NCBI GenBank assembly: GCA_963556145.1
Contig: OY744466.1
Span: forward strand, 5,689,820 to 5,753,819
Reading direction: 5' to 3'
Source: Hygrocybe punicea
Lineage: Eukaryota > Basidiomycota > Agaricomycetes > Agaricales > Hygrophoraceae
DNA length: 64,000 nt
Positions 23,200 to 35,900 of the stretch are shown here, piece after piece (position 1 is the first letter of the stretch; each line of letters starts with the position of its first letter). The notes beneath the pieces are model-generated. The model saw nothing but the letters and a program-made list of their open reading frames with translations, had not been told where the DNA came from and searched no databases. Position numbers and translations under genes: made by a program.

Positions 23200-23570
23200 T
23201 TCGTGTTGCAGTCTACGAAAGGACCTCAGGGCTGCACTACTTTCATCCAAAAGAGCCATCGACTTGCAGAAACGGTCTTTACAAGTTGACCTCTTCGGTT
23301 CATCCTTAGTAAAGGGGAGGTAGGGTCTGATGAGAAAGGCAAGTTCGTCGTTCGTCTACCATGCCAACCTTCAAGGTCAGCGGGGACCGACTTAGGAAAG
23401 CAAATGCTGAAGATGTTGTCCCCTCGCAGAACGAGCTTGAGTGTAAAGTCCTGACATTACAAATTCTACGTATTGTTATCTATGATTTGATATCTCAGGC
23501 CAAACTATAGATGATGTAAATGCCACGCTGAGGTCAACTTCAAGGATGCACGATACCTTGAATGGCATTG
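23200..23570 (+). pseudogene. Possible Sec20-like SNARE fragment
   Basis: Plus-strand pieces in different frames read RKDLRAALLSSKRAIDLQKR, RLRKANAED and DDVNATLRSTSRMHDTLNG. They resemble the helical region of the ER SNARE-associated protein Sec20 (..ATLRxTSxTHDTL..), but the match is from memory, short and broken by stops. Treat as a hint only. Confidence 0.25.
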
Positions 23571-24639
23571 ACCGAGACGCCCCGTTGCCGTTTTGTGGAC
23601 GGAAATTATCTGATTACGAGGGGTGACATAGAACGCGGTTGAGAGATGCGAGCTACAGGTGCGCCCGCAGTTTTGCGTTTACGACCCATCGATGACTGGA
23701 GATAGACTGTTCGAGTCTGGTTGGGGGGTTCTCAACTAGCAGCACGGGAAATCCTGAGCTTCAAACAAGTCACGGATTCGGTTTCATTTGGTGAGTGTCT
23801 AATTTCTAAGTTCCTTATCTTCACTAGTTGACATACAGCCACACCATCCCTCAGTCTCAACGTTACCACTTCGACAACTACCGCAGAATCGCAGACTCAC
23901 GGACTCGCACTTGCGGACTCCTCGACAATATTTAACTCTTTATGCCTTCAAATCAGTCTGAGGGGAAGGAAAGCAAAGACCAGCATTACCCAGTGCGCTC
24001 GATTTTTGGAAGGTTGAAGATAGTCACAGACTGCAGACAGAAACCTGGCCTGCATCTGCGAGAAGGACCGCCGGCGTGCTGCAAAGTGAGTTCTAAACTA
24101 GAGGTCTCGTTTTATTTATTGCATTACATCTTGTTCTTCAGACAGCAGATGGAATGTAAAGCACTCAGGGAGTCGCGGATCTATTCGCATTGCGGGCACG
24201 GTTACTTGAGTCAGCTAGGTTACGTTCAGCTGGCTCAGGAAATGGCACTGCATTGAGCGCCCGGAGCCCGAATAGCCCGCTAACCGGTAAATGGACAAGT
24301 CCTTGAGCGCAGCGTGGGGGAATGTCTGGGGTGTCAAGAATTTCATTTGTAGTCTGAAGTCTAGAAATCAGTCAAAGGATAGACAGGTGCGCAAATATGA
24401 CAAACCTTGAGAATGACTATGTACTGTTTGTTGAAAAGGGCGTGCAGCGTATTGGTTGCAAACATGCCGTTGTGAATATCATTAATATTATCGAGTCCTG
24501 ACATGCCCGTCTATTTGAGGAGGCAAGACGGTGGAATGAACCTAGCACGGATGCATACGGCCGCATTCTCCTCCTTCCGGTTTGACAAAAAAATACTTCA
24601 TTCGCCGATGACCTACTCATTATTGACCAATATAGCGAC
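23571..24639. other. No gene supported
   Basis: About 1 kb of non-coding-looking sequence. A weak coding-like patch at 24505-24640 (RWNEPSTDAYGRILLL, then a stop) may belong to the BAH-domain remnant that follows. Confidence 0.35.
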
Positions 24640-25010
24640 TTTATCTACACCCCTGCCAGGTCCCCCGTACATGTCTTGACAAACTTTGCATCATTACGTG
24701 CCGGCCCAGGTAACATCAAGTCGTTGCATGCTGTTGATGCTGACGGAATCGCAGGTGTCACGACTTTTCGGATATCTGCCAGGGACAGGACGTTTGTCGA
24801 CGAGGTGCATTGCAAGGGGTGGACGGTGAAGCTTGCTGATTGGCTGCACTTGAGCAATACGGATGACCCAAGTCGTCCGATCATTGCGCAAGTGTTCCGG
24901 TGTTGGGTCTCGGAAGATTTGTATGTGCGAGTTATCTGGGAACGTTGTTTTAAATTTAATATTTAATTTTCAGAACGAAGAAGGGTCAACCGGGGTATCA
25001 TACGTTTCCT
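24640..25010 (+). pseudogene. BAH-domain (RSC1/2-like) fragment
   Basis: The frame gives NFASLRAGPGNIKSLHAVDA then DRTFVDEVHCKGWTVKLADW, LHLSNTDDPSRPIIAQVFRC and WVSEDL. After a GTATGT..CAG intron it continues TKKGQPG. This is the start of a BAH domain as in fungal RSC chromatin-remodelling subunits (..KKGQxGVTVCWYYRPEQT..), but the next expected residues are missing and the frame ends. An isolated exon-sized remnant. Confidence 0.55.
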
Positions 25011-25229
25011 CGATAGGAAAGACCACGAGTTAAGCTTTGCTGGAGTAGGGTCAGAAGAAAAGTTAGACACGGACGCTTGTTGATGCACCTTCAGATAAAC
25101 CAACAGCGAGTATACTTCCATCTTCTGCAATATGTGAAACGCCAGCGCGACTGCCCACATCTTCAGCAACACGAAGGATTTCTGCGTCCAAGTTACACGT
25201 CACGAAAAGATAACGTCAGGACATATGTA

Positions 25230-25455
25230 TACATACTAAGATTTCGTATCTCCTTAAACGTTCCGGTGTTCCATGCCACTCTCAGCTTGTCCATCAACTC
25301 TGGGTGTCTTGCAAGCAGCACCTTAGCCTGAGGATTCTCCCCATGCCTGGATCGAGTCTTCCCTCTGAAGTCGATACAATTGCGGCAAGGAGGAATGCAG
25401 CTCGTGATGGAATGGAAGGTTCGTCGTCAGCGACATCAAGTACACCCAGATCCAA
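25230..25455 (-). pseudogene. N-terminal fragment of the P-loop NTPase family seen at 51-54.7 kb
   Basis: Minus strand reads DDEPSIPSRAAFLLAAIVST SEGRLDP, then in the next frame ENPQAKVLLARHPELMDKL..TFKEIRNLS. The gene at 51318-54656 has FLLATIVSTSEGLLDP..ENPGAKALLRKHSDLETL..RFKEIRNLS at its N-terminus, so this is a second, diverged and frameshifted copy of that part only. Confidence 0.55.
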
Positions 25456-26289
25456 ACGGGCGTGGTATCGTCGGTAGAAATTCCAGAGTCATTTCCATCG
25501 TCCGCTCAGCTGGTGGTTGATCCATTGGAGGCCCTATCTACACCAATCAAGCCCTCCGCACTGAGCTCGCCTGAAAGGCTCCAAAGATAACCGGAGCTCG
25601 AAACGAGGGGCATAAATTGCATGAGGTTCTGGTGGGCGTAGTTCAGCTACGATCTCGAAGACAGCGCTAGAATAGCCAGATTCTCCCGTACCTGCAAGCG
25701 TACAAGCCGTACAGGTCTCGTTCCCAGAAAACTATGACAACTTGTCAAAACTTGTGGGACGACACACTCTGAGTATTGGTAAGCCACCTGTTGATGGGCA
25801 CCGTGCGCAGCATAACGCCATTCTGCTGGCCAACACTGACATGCTGGGTCTTGTTGATGTTAGCGTCAAGCATGGAAATCGCAGATGGCGGTGCCGTGAG
25901 CTCTTGCGTTCGTTGCTGTCCCTTGGGGACTTCTACGAGCGAGCGCCATACTCCCCATCACCTTGCGGTCCTCGTGCTCAGAAAGCTGACCCTCCAGATC
26001 GAGCTCAGACTGCTCAGGCTCGGGCGAGCTAAGCGACTACAACCTGTCGCTTGTTGGTTATCGCACAGACGACGGTTTTGCCCTGTGGGATCGTAATCGA
26101 GTTCTAGATGGGCCTCATATGCGTCCTCCACTGTAACTGCAGACTAAACATTGGGCGGCATAACGTCGACACGCAGGGCGATCACCAGAACGCTTGTGAT
26201 GTGCGAATGACAATAAATATTGGATTAGGGAGATAATGAGAGACGATGTGCACAGGCAGTCCATCCTGGGTAAGTCTACTTCTTGAAAC
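25456..26289. other. No gene supported
   Basis: No recognisable protein or repeat; open frames at 25742-26096 lack any motif I know. Confidence 0.4.
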
Positions 26290-26299
26290 GGTATGACTG

Positions 26300-28661
26300 C
26301 GACATCCAGTTCTGTACTGATGTCTTATTCGACCAGCTACGGATTTTTGAGCGAAAATGCGCTGTTTTCGGAACGCCTGGCTCAGGAAGGGATCTTGTTC
26401 ATTGGTCCGCCTGCCAGTGCTATCGTTAGCATGGGATCAAAGAGGTATGTAGGAATCTCTGTCCAAATGTCATTCTACCAATATACTACTTATCTAACAT
26501 TAGTGAATCGAAGAATATCATGTTAGGTACGTTTCCTGATCTTCCTTTGATAAGACGAGTCTTCCTATACTTACTTGGTAATCAGCCGCTGGAGTCCCTT
26601 GTGTGCCAGGATATCACGGAGATAACCAAATTATCTTTACGAACAAGCCAAGAAAATAGGTAACTCCACTTATCCCACCCTCTCACGCCTTTCTCTCCTC
26701 AACTCTGAATAGTGGACAAACAGGCTTCCCAGTGCTAATTAAAGCAATCCACGGAGGAGGTGGGAAAGGCATGCGTACAGTCTCATCGCCTCCGTCTGCT
26801 GCTGTTATTGAGGAGGCGCTGTTATCCGCCCAGCGAGAATCACAAAAGGCTTTCGGAAATGCAACGGTTCTGGTGGAAAAATACATTGAACGACCACGGC
26901 ATGTCGAGGTACAGATATTTGCCGACAAGTTCAGTGGGGTGGTAAGCTTGTGGGAGAGAGATTGTTCGGTGCAAAGAAGAAATCAGAAGATCATTGAAGA
27001 GGTGTGTGCCCTCAATTACATCGTAGGTTGTCGTTAAATACGCATTCGGGTGATTAGGCACCTGCCCCTGGGCTCTCGGCAGATTTGAGAGCAGATCTTA
27101 GTGCTAAGGCAATTGCTGCTGCCAGAGCAGTAAATTATGTCCTTGCTGGGACTGTCGAGTTCATCTTCGACAAATGATACGCAGGGATTCTATTTTATGG
27201 AAATGTAAGGCCATATCCAGAAAGTCTTCCTTGTCTATTCTCACCTTTTTCTTGCACGATCAGGAATACGAGGCTTCAAGTTGAACATCCTGTTACGGAA
27301 ATGGTCACTGGGTTGGATCTTGTTGAATGGCAATTGGAGGTGCGGTCCTTTGTTTGATTCCATGCATACAAGCTGTCGCCACCTCCACAGGTCGCAGCAG
27401 GCAATGCTCTGCCTTTGGCGCAATCAGCTATTCCACTTGTCGGTCACGCCTTTGAAGCCCGTATCTATGCCGAGAACCCCCGCAACAACTTCCTCCCCGA
27501 CTCTGGGCCGCTTCTCTACCTCTCCACGCCCACCCCCACGCAAATATTCGCTCCCTCCTTTCCTTCACTCCCGTCAGCCTCTTCACTCATCCCAAGTCAG
27601 ACCTCAGACCCTCCCACGACACCGCCCTGACAATATCACCTTTGCGGCTCGAACAAGGCTGCACGGAAGGTTCACAGATCGGCGTATTTTATGACCCTAT
27701 GATTGCAAAGCTCGTTGTGCATGCCAGGGATCGCACCGAAGCATTGCGAATGCTGCGCAAGGCATTAGATGAGTATAGAGTTGTGGGTGTTGCTACCAAC
27801 GTAGAATTCCTGAGGACCTTGGCGGGTAATCAGGCGTTCATTGATGGGGAGGTCGGGACAGGGTTTATTACGGTACGTCATCCGTTCTCTATACAGTCTC
27901 CGTCTTTCAACTCATACATATATATGCGCAGAATCACACTGCTGACCTATTTCCAGCTATCTCTGAGGCGTCCCCTGAAGTTCTCGCACAAGCTGCAATA
28001 TTCGTAGTCCTCTGGGACCAAACGACGACATCTCCCTCACCATGGTCTTCCCCCCTTTCCCGTCACTTTGGTGGAGACATACACGAACAAGTCATCACTC
28101 TACAAGATGAAGCCTCTGGAGAACTTACCACCATCCTCATTAAATCTACCACATCTCGTACTTTTGACGTCACAGTGCACACGCCAACATCAAATACTTC
28201 GTTTCCATGTGTACTCGCACAGCTCACCTCCCCGGCAGTAACCCTCAATAGCGAGCATCGGGGGACTACCATCGTTTCGCAACTGCCACAACATAGCGTA
28301 CCCTCTTCATCTCCCAGCACTATGGAGTATCTCCATGTGTTTACTGGCGGTGTGAGGACGACCTTCCTATTGCCATCCCCTAAATGGCTGCTCTCTATAT
28401 GCGGGGACGTGCTCGCCGCAGGTAAAGGTGTGCTCAAAGCCCCTACGCCAAGTCTAATCGTGGACGTACGGGTGAAGGTCGGTGACAGGGTCGAGAAGGG
28501 TCAAGAAGGGTCAAGCCGTTGTGGTATTGGAGAGCATGAAGACAGAGACCGTGTTGAGGGCTGATGTGGTTGGCGTGGTGATGGCTGTTGGCTGCACGAA
28601 GGGAGATATGGTAGAGGAAGGCAGGGAGCTTGTCAACGTCAAGGAAGATGCAGAATCGTAG
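26300..28661 (+). pseudogene. 3-methylcrotonyl-CoA carboxylase alpha subunit, 5'-truncated and frameshifted
   Basis: A biotin-dependent carboxylase of leucine breakdown (mitochondrial MCC alpha). Seen in order: [75 protein letters not shown] (Gly-rich ATP loop); [29 protein letters not shown] (biotin carboxylase signature); GVFYDPMIAKLVVHARDRTE; and near the C-terminus VLESMKTETVLRA, the biotinyl-Lys site. The first about 85 residues of the family are absent. One-base or short frameshifts occur near 26620, at 27172-27178 (an extra A in GACAAATGATACG) and near 27610. Introns elsewhere are normal (for example 26515-26580 region and 27875-27955). An inactive copy unless the shifts are sequencing errors. 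Confidence 0.8.
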
Positions 28662-28683
28662 GATCACTTGTCTATTTACAGAG

Positions 28684-31037
28684 TTATTTAAATGCGCTAT
28701 CGGGCCTCCACGTGCCAAACGGAGTGGTCCTGAAGACATTGTTCAGAACATGCCGTCTCTTGGGCACGGCGACTGGAGGCGGTCGATGCGCGCTCCCAGG
28801 TCTATTGGTAGACCGTGGAGGGGGTGCAGGGCTGCTGGCGCGCGGAGCCGGACTACCTGACAGAGGTCTGGGAGGGTGACTTATCGAGCCCTGTGTCACA
28901 CTGCGCAGTGCATAGGCACTGGGCGGCGGCAACCGCATGCGCCTCGGGATGGGTGATACGACTTGGGAAATGGGCGACGTGGGTGGTGACGGCGGCGGGA
29001 ATGCTGACATTGGGGTGCGCAGTGCGGAAGGAAGTGCGAAGGCGGAAGGAATGTCCGAGTCGCCAGTGGCGGGCGTGGTGAGGGTGGGAAGTGCAGATCG
29101 GAAGCGTGAGGTAAAGGGTCCGGGCGTGGCCGCAGCCGGGGAGAAGAGAAGACGGACATTGGGTACATTGGGACGAGCGGAATTGGGGACCGGCGACATA
29201 AATGATTCCGTTGATGGAGTTTGAAGAAGTATAGGCTCGGGATTCTGATACGCGCGAAGGCTAAATGCTGGCGGTGGTGCCACAGTTTCTTTCGGTTTCT
29301 CGGTGAGGAGGTCATCCAAGAAGAAGCGGAAGTCGGGCCCATATTCTTGCAAGAGCTGCGTGACGGAGAATGAGATGAGGTAATTATTTAAAACAGTTAC
29401 AGACCTTTTTACTCTGCCTATGAGTAATCTTGAGAGCTTCATCCACGGTATTTGTGTCCACACCCGAGCTATACACTTGTTTCCTGAACATCTTGGCGTA
29501 ATCTTCTAGCTGCTTTTTTGTCCGTTTAATAAACGCTAGCCGGGAAAGTTTTTGAGTAAGTCAAAAGCTTGCCACCGGATTCAAGATGAGCCAACGCACA
29601 ACTGGCCACTTCATTCTCCTTGAAGCTCGCCAAAAACCAATCCGCCATATGCTTTATCCTGTGAACACCACAATCGCTAAATCACCGATGTACATGCCAA
29701 TATGGCCATCAAACCTGATCGCGCGTATATGTTTATGAATGGCCTTCGAACGGGCGTTGAGGAAGGTACTTCGAGCCGCAGGACCCGCTTGCAGCCGCAG
29801 CCACCAAGATATGAGACTAACAACATCTGATTTACGATTCGTAAGGGAAGAAAGTGATTGCAAAAGGGAGGTGGTCAACAGTGTGGTGAGAGTGGGGAGT
29901 TTGGATGCAAGTGGAGGGGTTGTGGAGAGTTTTGCTTTTCCTATGAAATATGTGGGCACCGGAAACACAAGGGGGAAAACGGGTACGAACGAACCTTGTT
30001 CAACAAGCACAACCGCCTTTTCCCACTCCCTCAGTGCGACCGCAACCGTCAGCTTGTCACTCCATTCACCCACCCACCGAGCATCCCGCTCCGCCTTCTC
30101 CTTGGCACAAGAGTCATCACCGCCTGCCCTGTGCTTCAGATCACCCATCCAATCAGGAACCGGAGGGACACTATCGGCTGAGACGGTGTTGCGCTAATAA
30201 AGGGCATGAATTGGCACTTGCAACAATCATGAAGGAAAGAGCAATGGGGAAAAATATGCAAATGCTTACATCGCCACTCCACAGACTCTTTCGTCGCTCA
30301 TACTCGCCTTCCCTCTCCTTGCGTTTCTTTGCAGCCAATTCCTCTGCGACTTGGCAGAAATTTGTGAGCAAAGCTTTTCTGTCTGCCGCAACTTCGGTGC
30401 GATAGACGTGCGTCTCCTTTGCATGGTGGATTTTGAATACATTCGTCATACCTGAAGACTGAAAATGGGAAAAAAAACCGGCAGGAACGGAGAGGATGAC
30501 GCACTTGCGGAATCCTTTGTATCCAGGACTAACATCTCATTGAGCGGCCAACACTTTTCTGCAATCAACTTCCCTTGTTCCGTCCTCCCAGCCGCGCTTG
30601 TACGCTCTCCAACCGTATTCCTCCCCCGTCTTCTTGCCACGAGTACCGCATCATCCAGCACGACGAATCGTACAGCATGATCAATTTTATATGTGGCGGT
30701 GTTAAGCGCGACGATTCCATCCATCTCAATCACGACGTGTCGTCCAGGAGTTGTACGCGCAAATTTGGATGAACCCTCGATCTGAGCATGCAAGGTCTGC
30801 ATTTGGTTGGCATAGAGGACCCGGAGATCTGCAACCGACGATCGGGCATTTCGCCTGCGTTCTATGTGAGGAGTGGTATTTGTGGTTGTCTGGACAAGAG
30901 TGCATTAATAAGCCAAAGCGTACCTGCTACTGAAGAAGAGAGGGCATGCTTTTCCACTCCGCAAGACTGTCCTTGAGCTCAAGCATCTCATTTTCGAGCA
31001 GTTGGGATATGGCTGTCACGTAACGCCGCAGTAGTGG
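28684..31037 (-). pseudogene. Exocyst subunit Exo84-like, C-terminal two-thirds, disrupted
   Basis: Exo84 is a vesicle-tethering exocyst subunit. Minus-strand exons give PLLRRYVTAISQLLENEM..; RNARSSVADLRVLYANQMQT; the PH-like region TPGRHVVIEMDGIVALNTAT..DDAVLVARRRG..WPLNEMLVLDTK; MTNVFKIHHAKETHVYRTEV..; DWMGDLKHRAG..RDARWVGEWSDKLTVAVALREW; FDGHIGMYIGDLAIVVFTG; KHMADWFLASFKENEVAS; FIKRTKKQLEDYAKMFRKQV; and LLQEYGPDFRFFLDDLL with a long Pro/Ser-rich tail ending at 28684. Breaks: an in-frame TAG at 30927-30929, two codons before a donor, and a missing base between VVFTG and KHMADW near 29670. The N-terminal third was not found. Confidence 0.75.
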
Positions 31038-31124
31038 CTGAAACCAAACAATCAAAAACTGATGTGAATAAACAAACACAAGTCACATGATACCGTTTTG
31101 GTGTTCGGCAACTTGAAAATTTGG

Positions 31125-31250
31125 TATGAAGGGTTTTCCTCATCGGGAAAACCCTTCATATGGCGACGAGTTTTGCTTTTTGCCCTTGCTTGCAAGCAAA
31201 GGCCTTTCGTCTGATGGCCTGAGAGTGTACCCACCCTTGAGGTGGGCTAC
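31125..31250. repeat. Cluster of three inverted repeats
   Basis: A perfect 15-bp stem (31125-31139 with 31146-31160, 6-nt loop), a 14-bp palindrome TTGCTTGCAAGCAA (31186-31199) and a stem CCCACC/GGTGGG (31230-31246) extended by GTA/TAC across a bulge. They lie between the 5' end of the Exo84 copy and the start of the next gene. Confidence 0.8.
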
Positions 31251-31289
31251 CAGCCTTTGCATTCAACTTGCCTGGGCAATAAGCTTGTG

Positions 31290-32640
31290 AGCCCTAGTCA
31301 GACATGTCAGCACTTTGTGCAGGCTTTGGGAAACTCTTCTGAGTCCAAGCAACCTACGCCTACGCCTAACGTTTCTAGTCCGTCTAATCTGGACAAACGT
31401 ACTAGTACTGAAACTGCTTCCTCTCTTCGTCGTCACGGAATTCCTCAAACCACGTTCGATGCAGGGCCTTCAACATATATATTTCCAAGGCGATCCTTGA
31501 CCGTGGTTGATGGTTGAATTCGCCAAGTTACGCTCCGAACATGTTTCTGAACCACTGGCAGAACACATCGCTTCCCCCGAGGTGGACGCGGCATCGACCG
31601 TGCAAAATCCCGCACCTGTACCTCTACTGGTCCCACAGGAGCTTCTTGATAGCAATACAATATGCATTCTGCCTACGTGGCTGCTTCGAGTTACCCCACA
31701 TCGTTATCTGGCGTCAATGGACATTATCCAAAAGCAAACCCTTGTTCGTTCTTTTCGCGCGGCGCAATGCTCGGTGGATCTTGTTGAACGTGAGACTCTT
31801 GACGGCGTTGACATCATCATTGATCCACACACCGCTATCGTCTTCGAATCTCTTGCCACTCTGCCCTTCCGATGCGAGACGCTCGTTGCGAAGCTTAGCA
31901 ACCAATCTTGGCGATATTCACGACTGCTAGTCGTGTTTGAAGCATATCCGGAATCTCACTTGTACAAACCAATCAGTCGAACGTCGTCTGCACCGAGAAT
32001 ATATTCCTATTCCCCCCCGATTCTGAAGGCTGTCAGGAAACTCCGACAAGATCTGAGTATTACAGAGGCTTGCGAGACAAAGTGCGCAGCTTGTAAAGTA
32101 TATCTCGCTTGCGCAAACACTGTCAAGGAGGCCGCTTTGCTTGGCAGGTGTTTTGGTGAGCTTGCGGAGACGAATGATGAGACACGTGGAGCAATTTCGG
32201 GGACTTGGGGACTCGGGAATGGCTTGATGATTCTCCCCATGAGGTTGTAGCCCATCCGTTTAGGTTGAACTTGATGCTTCATGCTGATGACTCTGAAGAA
32301 CGAGGGTGACCTGGCTTCTTTCGATGGCATGAATGTCTTTGCATCGTTTGTGGTCCTCTGTCAAATATCCTTGCAGGATTTCCTGGACTTGACACCCGAA
32401 ATGAGACTCAAAGAGTTTGGTCCGCTCATTGGAGCGTATAGAGTGGTGAGCTCCATTTTATCAACCGAGGAGACAAAAAACCACGCGTTTGATACCTATT
32501 CCAGGCTCTGTTGAGTGAAGTCCTTGAGGGTCGCGTCCAGATGATGGAATCAGCAATGTCCTCTGAGCCTTTGGCGGATGCGGATGGGGCTGCAAGCATC
32601 TGGACTGACGAAGTGTTGTTGGGTGAATACTACTATCACA
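31290..32640 (+). pseudogene. Probable ZIP2/SHOC1-like (XPF-related) meiotic gene, frameshifted
   Basis: The main frame (31507-32250) reads ICILPTWLLRVTPHRYLASM..FRAAQCSVDLVERETLDGVDIIIDPHTAIVF and SWRYSRLLVVFEAYPESHLY. After a change of frame come TREWLDDSPHEVVAHPFRLN and then GDLASFDGMNVFASFVVLCQISLQDFLD..RLKEFGPLIGAYR. A spliced final exon follows (ALLSEVLEGRVQMMESAMSS). A degenerate XPF-nuclease-like core without the catalytic ERK motif, followed by a helix-hairpin-helix-like end, fits the ZIP2/SHOC1 group of crossover proteins, but I assign it only by pattern. Frame changes near 32205 and 32300 need single-base indels. Confidence 0.4.
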
Positions 32641-32994
32641 GCATGCTGAACAAAAATACTCTTCCGTCTTATTCCATTATAAGTTGTGGATGTATATATA
32701 TAACTTCAACGCCGCCTTTTTTTGCCACAAAGATGCATGTGCAGGATAAACCAAAGAACTTCAGTTATGATATTATACAATATCTATCATGCTGAGGGTA
32801 ACGAGCTACGGATGATGAAAGATTCAAACGATCTGCGTATAGAAGCACCAAGCCGTGACTTGGAACAAAAATAATCATGTATTCCAGGTAGGAACAGATG
32901 TAACATATCGCAAGAAAATTATTACACGGGTGGTTTCACATTATCCTTTTGTGCTGTCAAAGAACAAATTCAGAATGAGGCCATGCGTGGTAAG
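32641..32994. other. No gene supported
   Basis: AT-rich spacer between the convergent ZIP2-like and beta-COP genes; it probably holds 3' UTRs. Confidence 0.45.
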
Positions 32995-35900
32995 CTAGAA
33001 CCCATTGTAATTCTGTCTCCTAAAGAAAGGGCGATTCCTTGAGTTTTGCTGCGAATGCGGACATGGCCAGATATTGTCCCAGACTCCGTCTTTTCGATAC
33101 TCAAATTCGCCAAAGCATCCTCACCTGCTCCAGATTGCCATGGTCAGTTGCCATGGGTGATGGATTATTCAAGGAAAGCGGGCATTACCGAACAAACTGC
33201 GGGCATACATGTTTGCTGACAGGAAATCGCAATGTCCGGACATTGCACTTCTGGTGTTAGACATGACATATTCGTAGCCTTCATGACGTGCTTTAAGTAG
33301 TCCCGAGGATCACTACACAATGATTGAATGGGCCAAGTTCAAGCCAGCACAATGAAAATAAATACTAACGACACCGTGGTGCTGACATTCTCCCTATTCT
33401 CCCATTCAAATTCGGTCCACATACTCCGGAACTGTCCGAGAGAAATACCGCAGTCCAAGGCCACCTATAAACGTATTTGCATTCAGCTTACCTGTGCTTC
33501 ATTGCAGTACGCTGGCTTGATAGTCCATGATGTCGATGTGAATATCATTCAGAATGACGCAAGCTTCGGACGTGTTTGGCCCTTCCCAGAGTATGCTGTC
33601 GAAAATGACGCCGGTCTCGGTTGAAGACACCTGGATAATAATATATCAACGATTGGTGAATGGTATTAGCTGAGGAAAGATCAATTCAGCACTTTGATGG
33701 TGGCTTTTATGCTTTGGAAGCCATGGGGGGCAATCGTGTACACAGATGGCCGCTCTACTATTTTCAAATCCCCCAATGTAGCAAAATCTAGGCAAAGATT
33801 TTGCAGGGTGTTAGATGTTTGGTTCACCAGGAGGACGTCTACAAAGACCAGGCGTGATCCGTAAGTCATCGAGATGTTGCATCAGAAACTATATCACCAA
33901 CCTAGCATGATGTCGAAACCATGCATCTTGACATATGTCTCAACATAAATGGGATCTGAGAAACCTGAGCCCGAGAAATTGAGCAACAAGGATGGACCCA
34001 TAAAAGTCATGGCATGTACCTGTCAGCTGAGAAATTCAACTGAGATTGGAAATGAAGTCCTCGCGTACTTCCCCTAAACCGGTGGCCCGCCCGACGTCGT
34101 CATCACACTGTCCACCCGGTTAATCTGTATTTGTGATCACTTTCTGTTTGAGTAAACCAACGTACATCGATGGTATTATCGGGTGCTTTCTTCGAGAATT
34201 GCCTGAAATTTAATAGATCGTCGACTTGCACAATGGCGGCCTTGGCACTCTCTGCTTCGCCGCCCTTTTCTGTGAAAAAGGCCAAACTCAGGGCAGGAAC
34301 CAAGAACGAAGCAGAACAATGACACGAACCTCCTGGGCGCCGAGCATTTTCGAGTACGCAGCTTTGGTGTCTTCCAAAATTGGTGTCTTCCAAAAAGATT
34401 TCCTCGGTGGATGGTCTGTCCCCAAGCTCGCTCAATGTCTGTATGCAGTTGAGGATTCGTTCATTAGAGTCCTCGTCAATCTGTACCGTAACAAACTTGG
34501 ACTGCCCAACACGAATGATGGATGTCATGATCAGCATCGCCTGCAAATTATAAGCTAGTCAGGATTCGCATATCCTATGCGGGACTGGGGATGAACTTCA
34601 GCACGTAGCGTGTTTGCCGATGTCTGATCCTGCGTCTGCTGACCGAACCGCATAACAAGTTTCATCAGAGTTGCACCTAAGACGGTTCCGGTGAAGAAAT
34701 CACCACCCAGGATAAGCGCTACAAAACAGATTCAATTAACCAAACATATCCCGGACGCTCATGCTTCAAAAAACCTTACTTCTCAGTGGTGGCTTCGCAG
34801 CAGCTTTGACGGCCTCCAACTTTACCGTTGTTGAACTGGTGTATGCAGTCTCCGTAGCATATGTGCCATTGGCCAATACCTCTGGCCTTCCTCCCTCCGT
34901 CTTACCCTTCTCGTTCTCCTTGGCCTCCTCGCTATCCCCCCCGGCCTCATCCAATAGCCGTTGCTTCGATGCTAAAATCAGAATCTCACCTAAAACTTTC
35001 CTGATCTCCTGCATCCCGGCCTGGATGCCGGCGACACCTTCAAGATACTCACCCAGGATCCACAGCACACCCCGGAAGACCTTTCCTGACTTGATTTCAC
35101 CAAGCGTTTGTAGCAATTTCTCGCAGGTAGTCTGCCGCAAGCGGGGGAATTTTTCTACTACTTCGCTGAGAAAAGAAGCGATGTGTCAATCTGCGCGTCC
35201 TTCTAATTTTGAAAAAAAAAGGCCATGAAGGTGGACGAACCGAACGAATGCGACAACATCGAGAGCTGATGGGTTACTTGAGAAATCCATAAGCACGTGT
35301 ACCACGCTAGCAGCGACTTCAAAAATTTGATAGCAGTAATGTGGATGGACTGGATGAGTAGCTGTATATACTCCGGAGTCTGCCATGGCAAGGTTATCAT
35401 CAACCATTCATGATCAAACATTGACCAAGACCCACCTTCTCATAGTCCTGTTCTTGCGTCTTCTGCAGTTGTTTCTTCAGGAATAATACAACGTCCTCAA
35501 AGTTCCGACTCGAAGTCATGCTCAAGACAATGCTGATGGCTTTCCGTCGAACCTCCATGTCCGCACTGCTAGACGATGGCATGAGTAGGGTGTAAACTAT
35601 CTTTATAAATATATACCTGGAGAGGATTTGGAGGACATCCATGATGAGTCCATCAAGCACATGCCCGTGCTGCAAGCGCAAGGTGTCTAGACGGTCCAAG
35701 ACGATAAGCTTGACGTTGTTGTCCGACTCTTTGATGACAAGATTCACAAAAGTTGAGGCCGCAGCTGTATGAGGTTCGTAAACCAGAACATTGATCCATG
35801 CAGGGAAGATAAAGCCGGACCTTTCACGGGGGCTGGATTTTGCGTCAGTGTGGTCAGCGTCGTGGCAGCTTCATATTTCACCGCATGCGACGAAGCGTTG

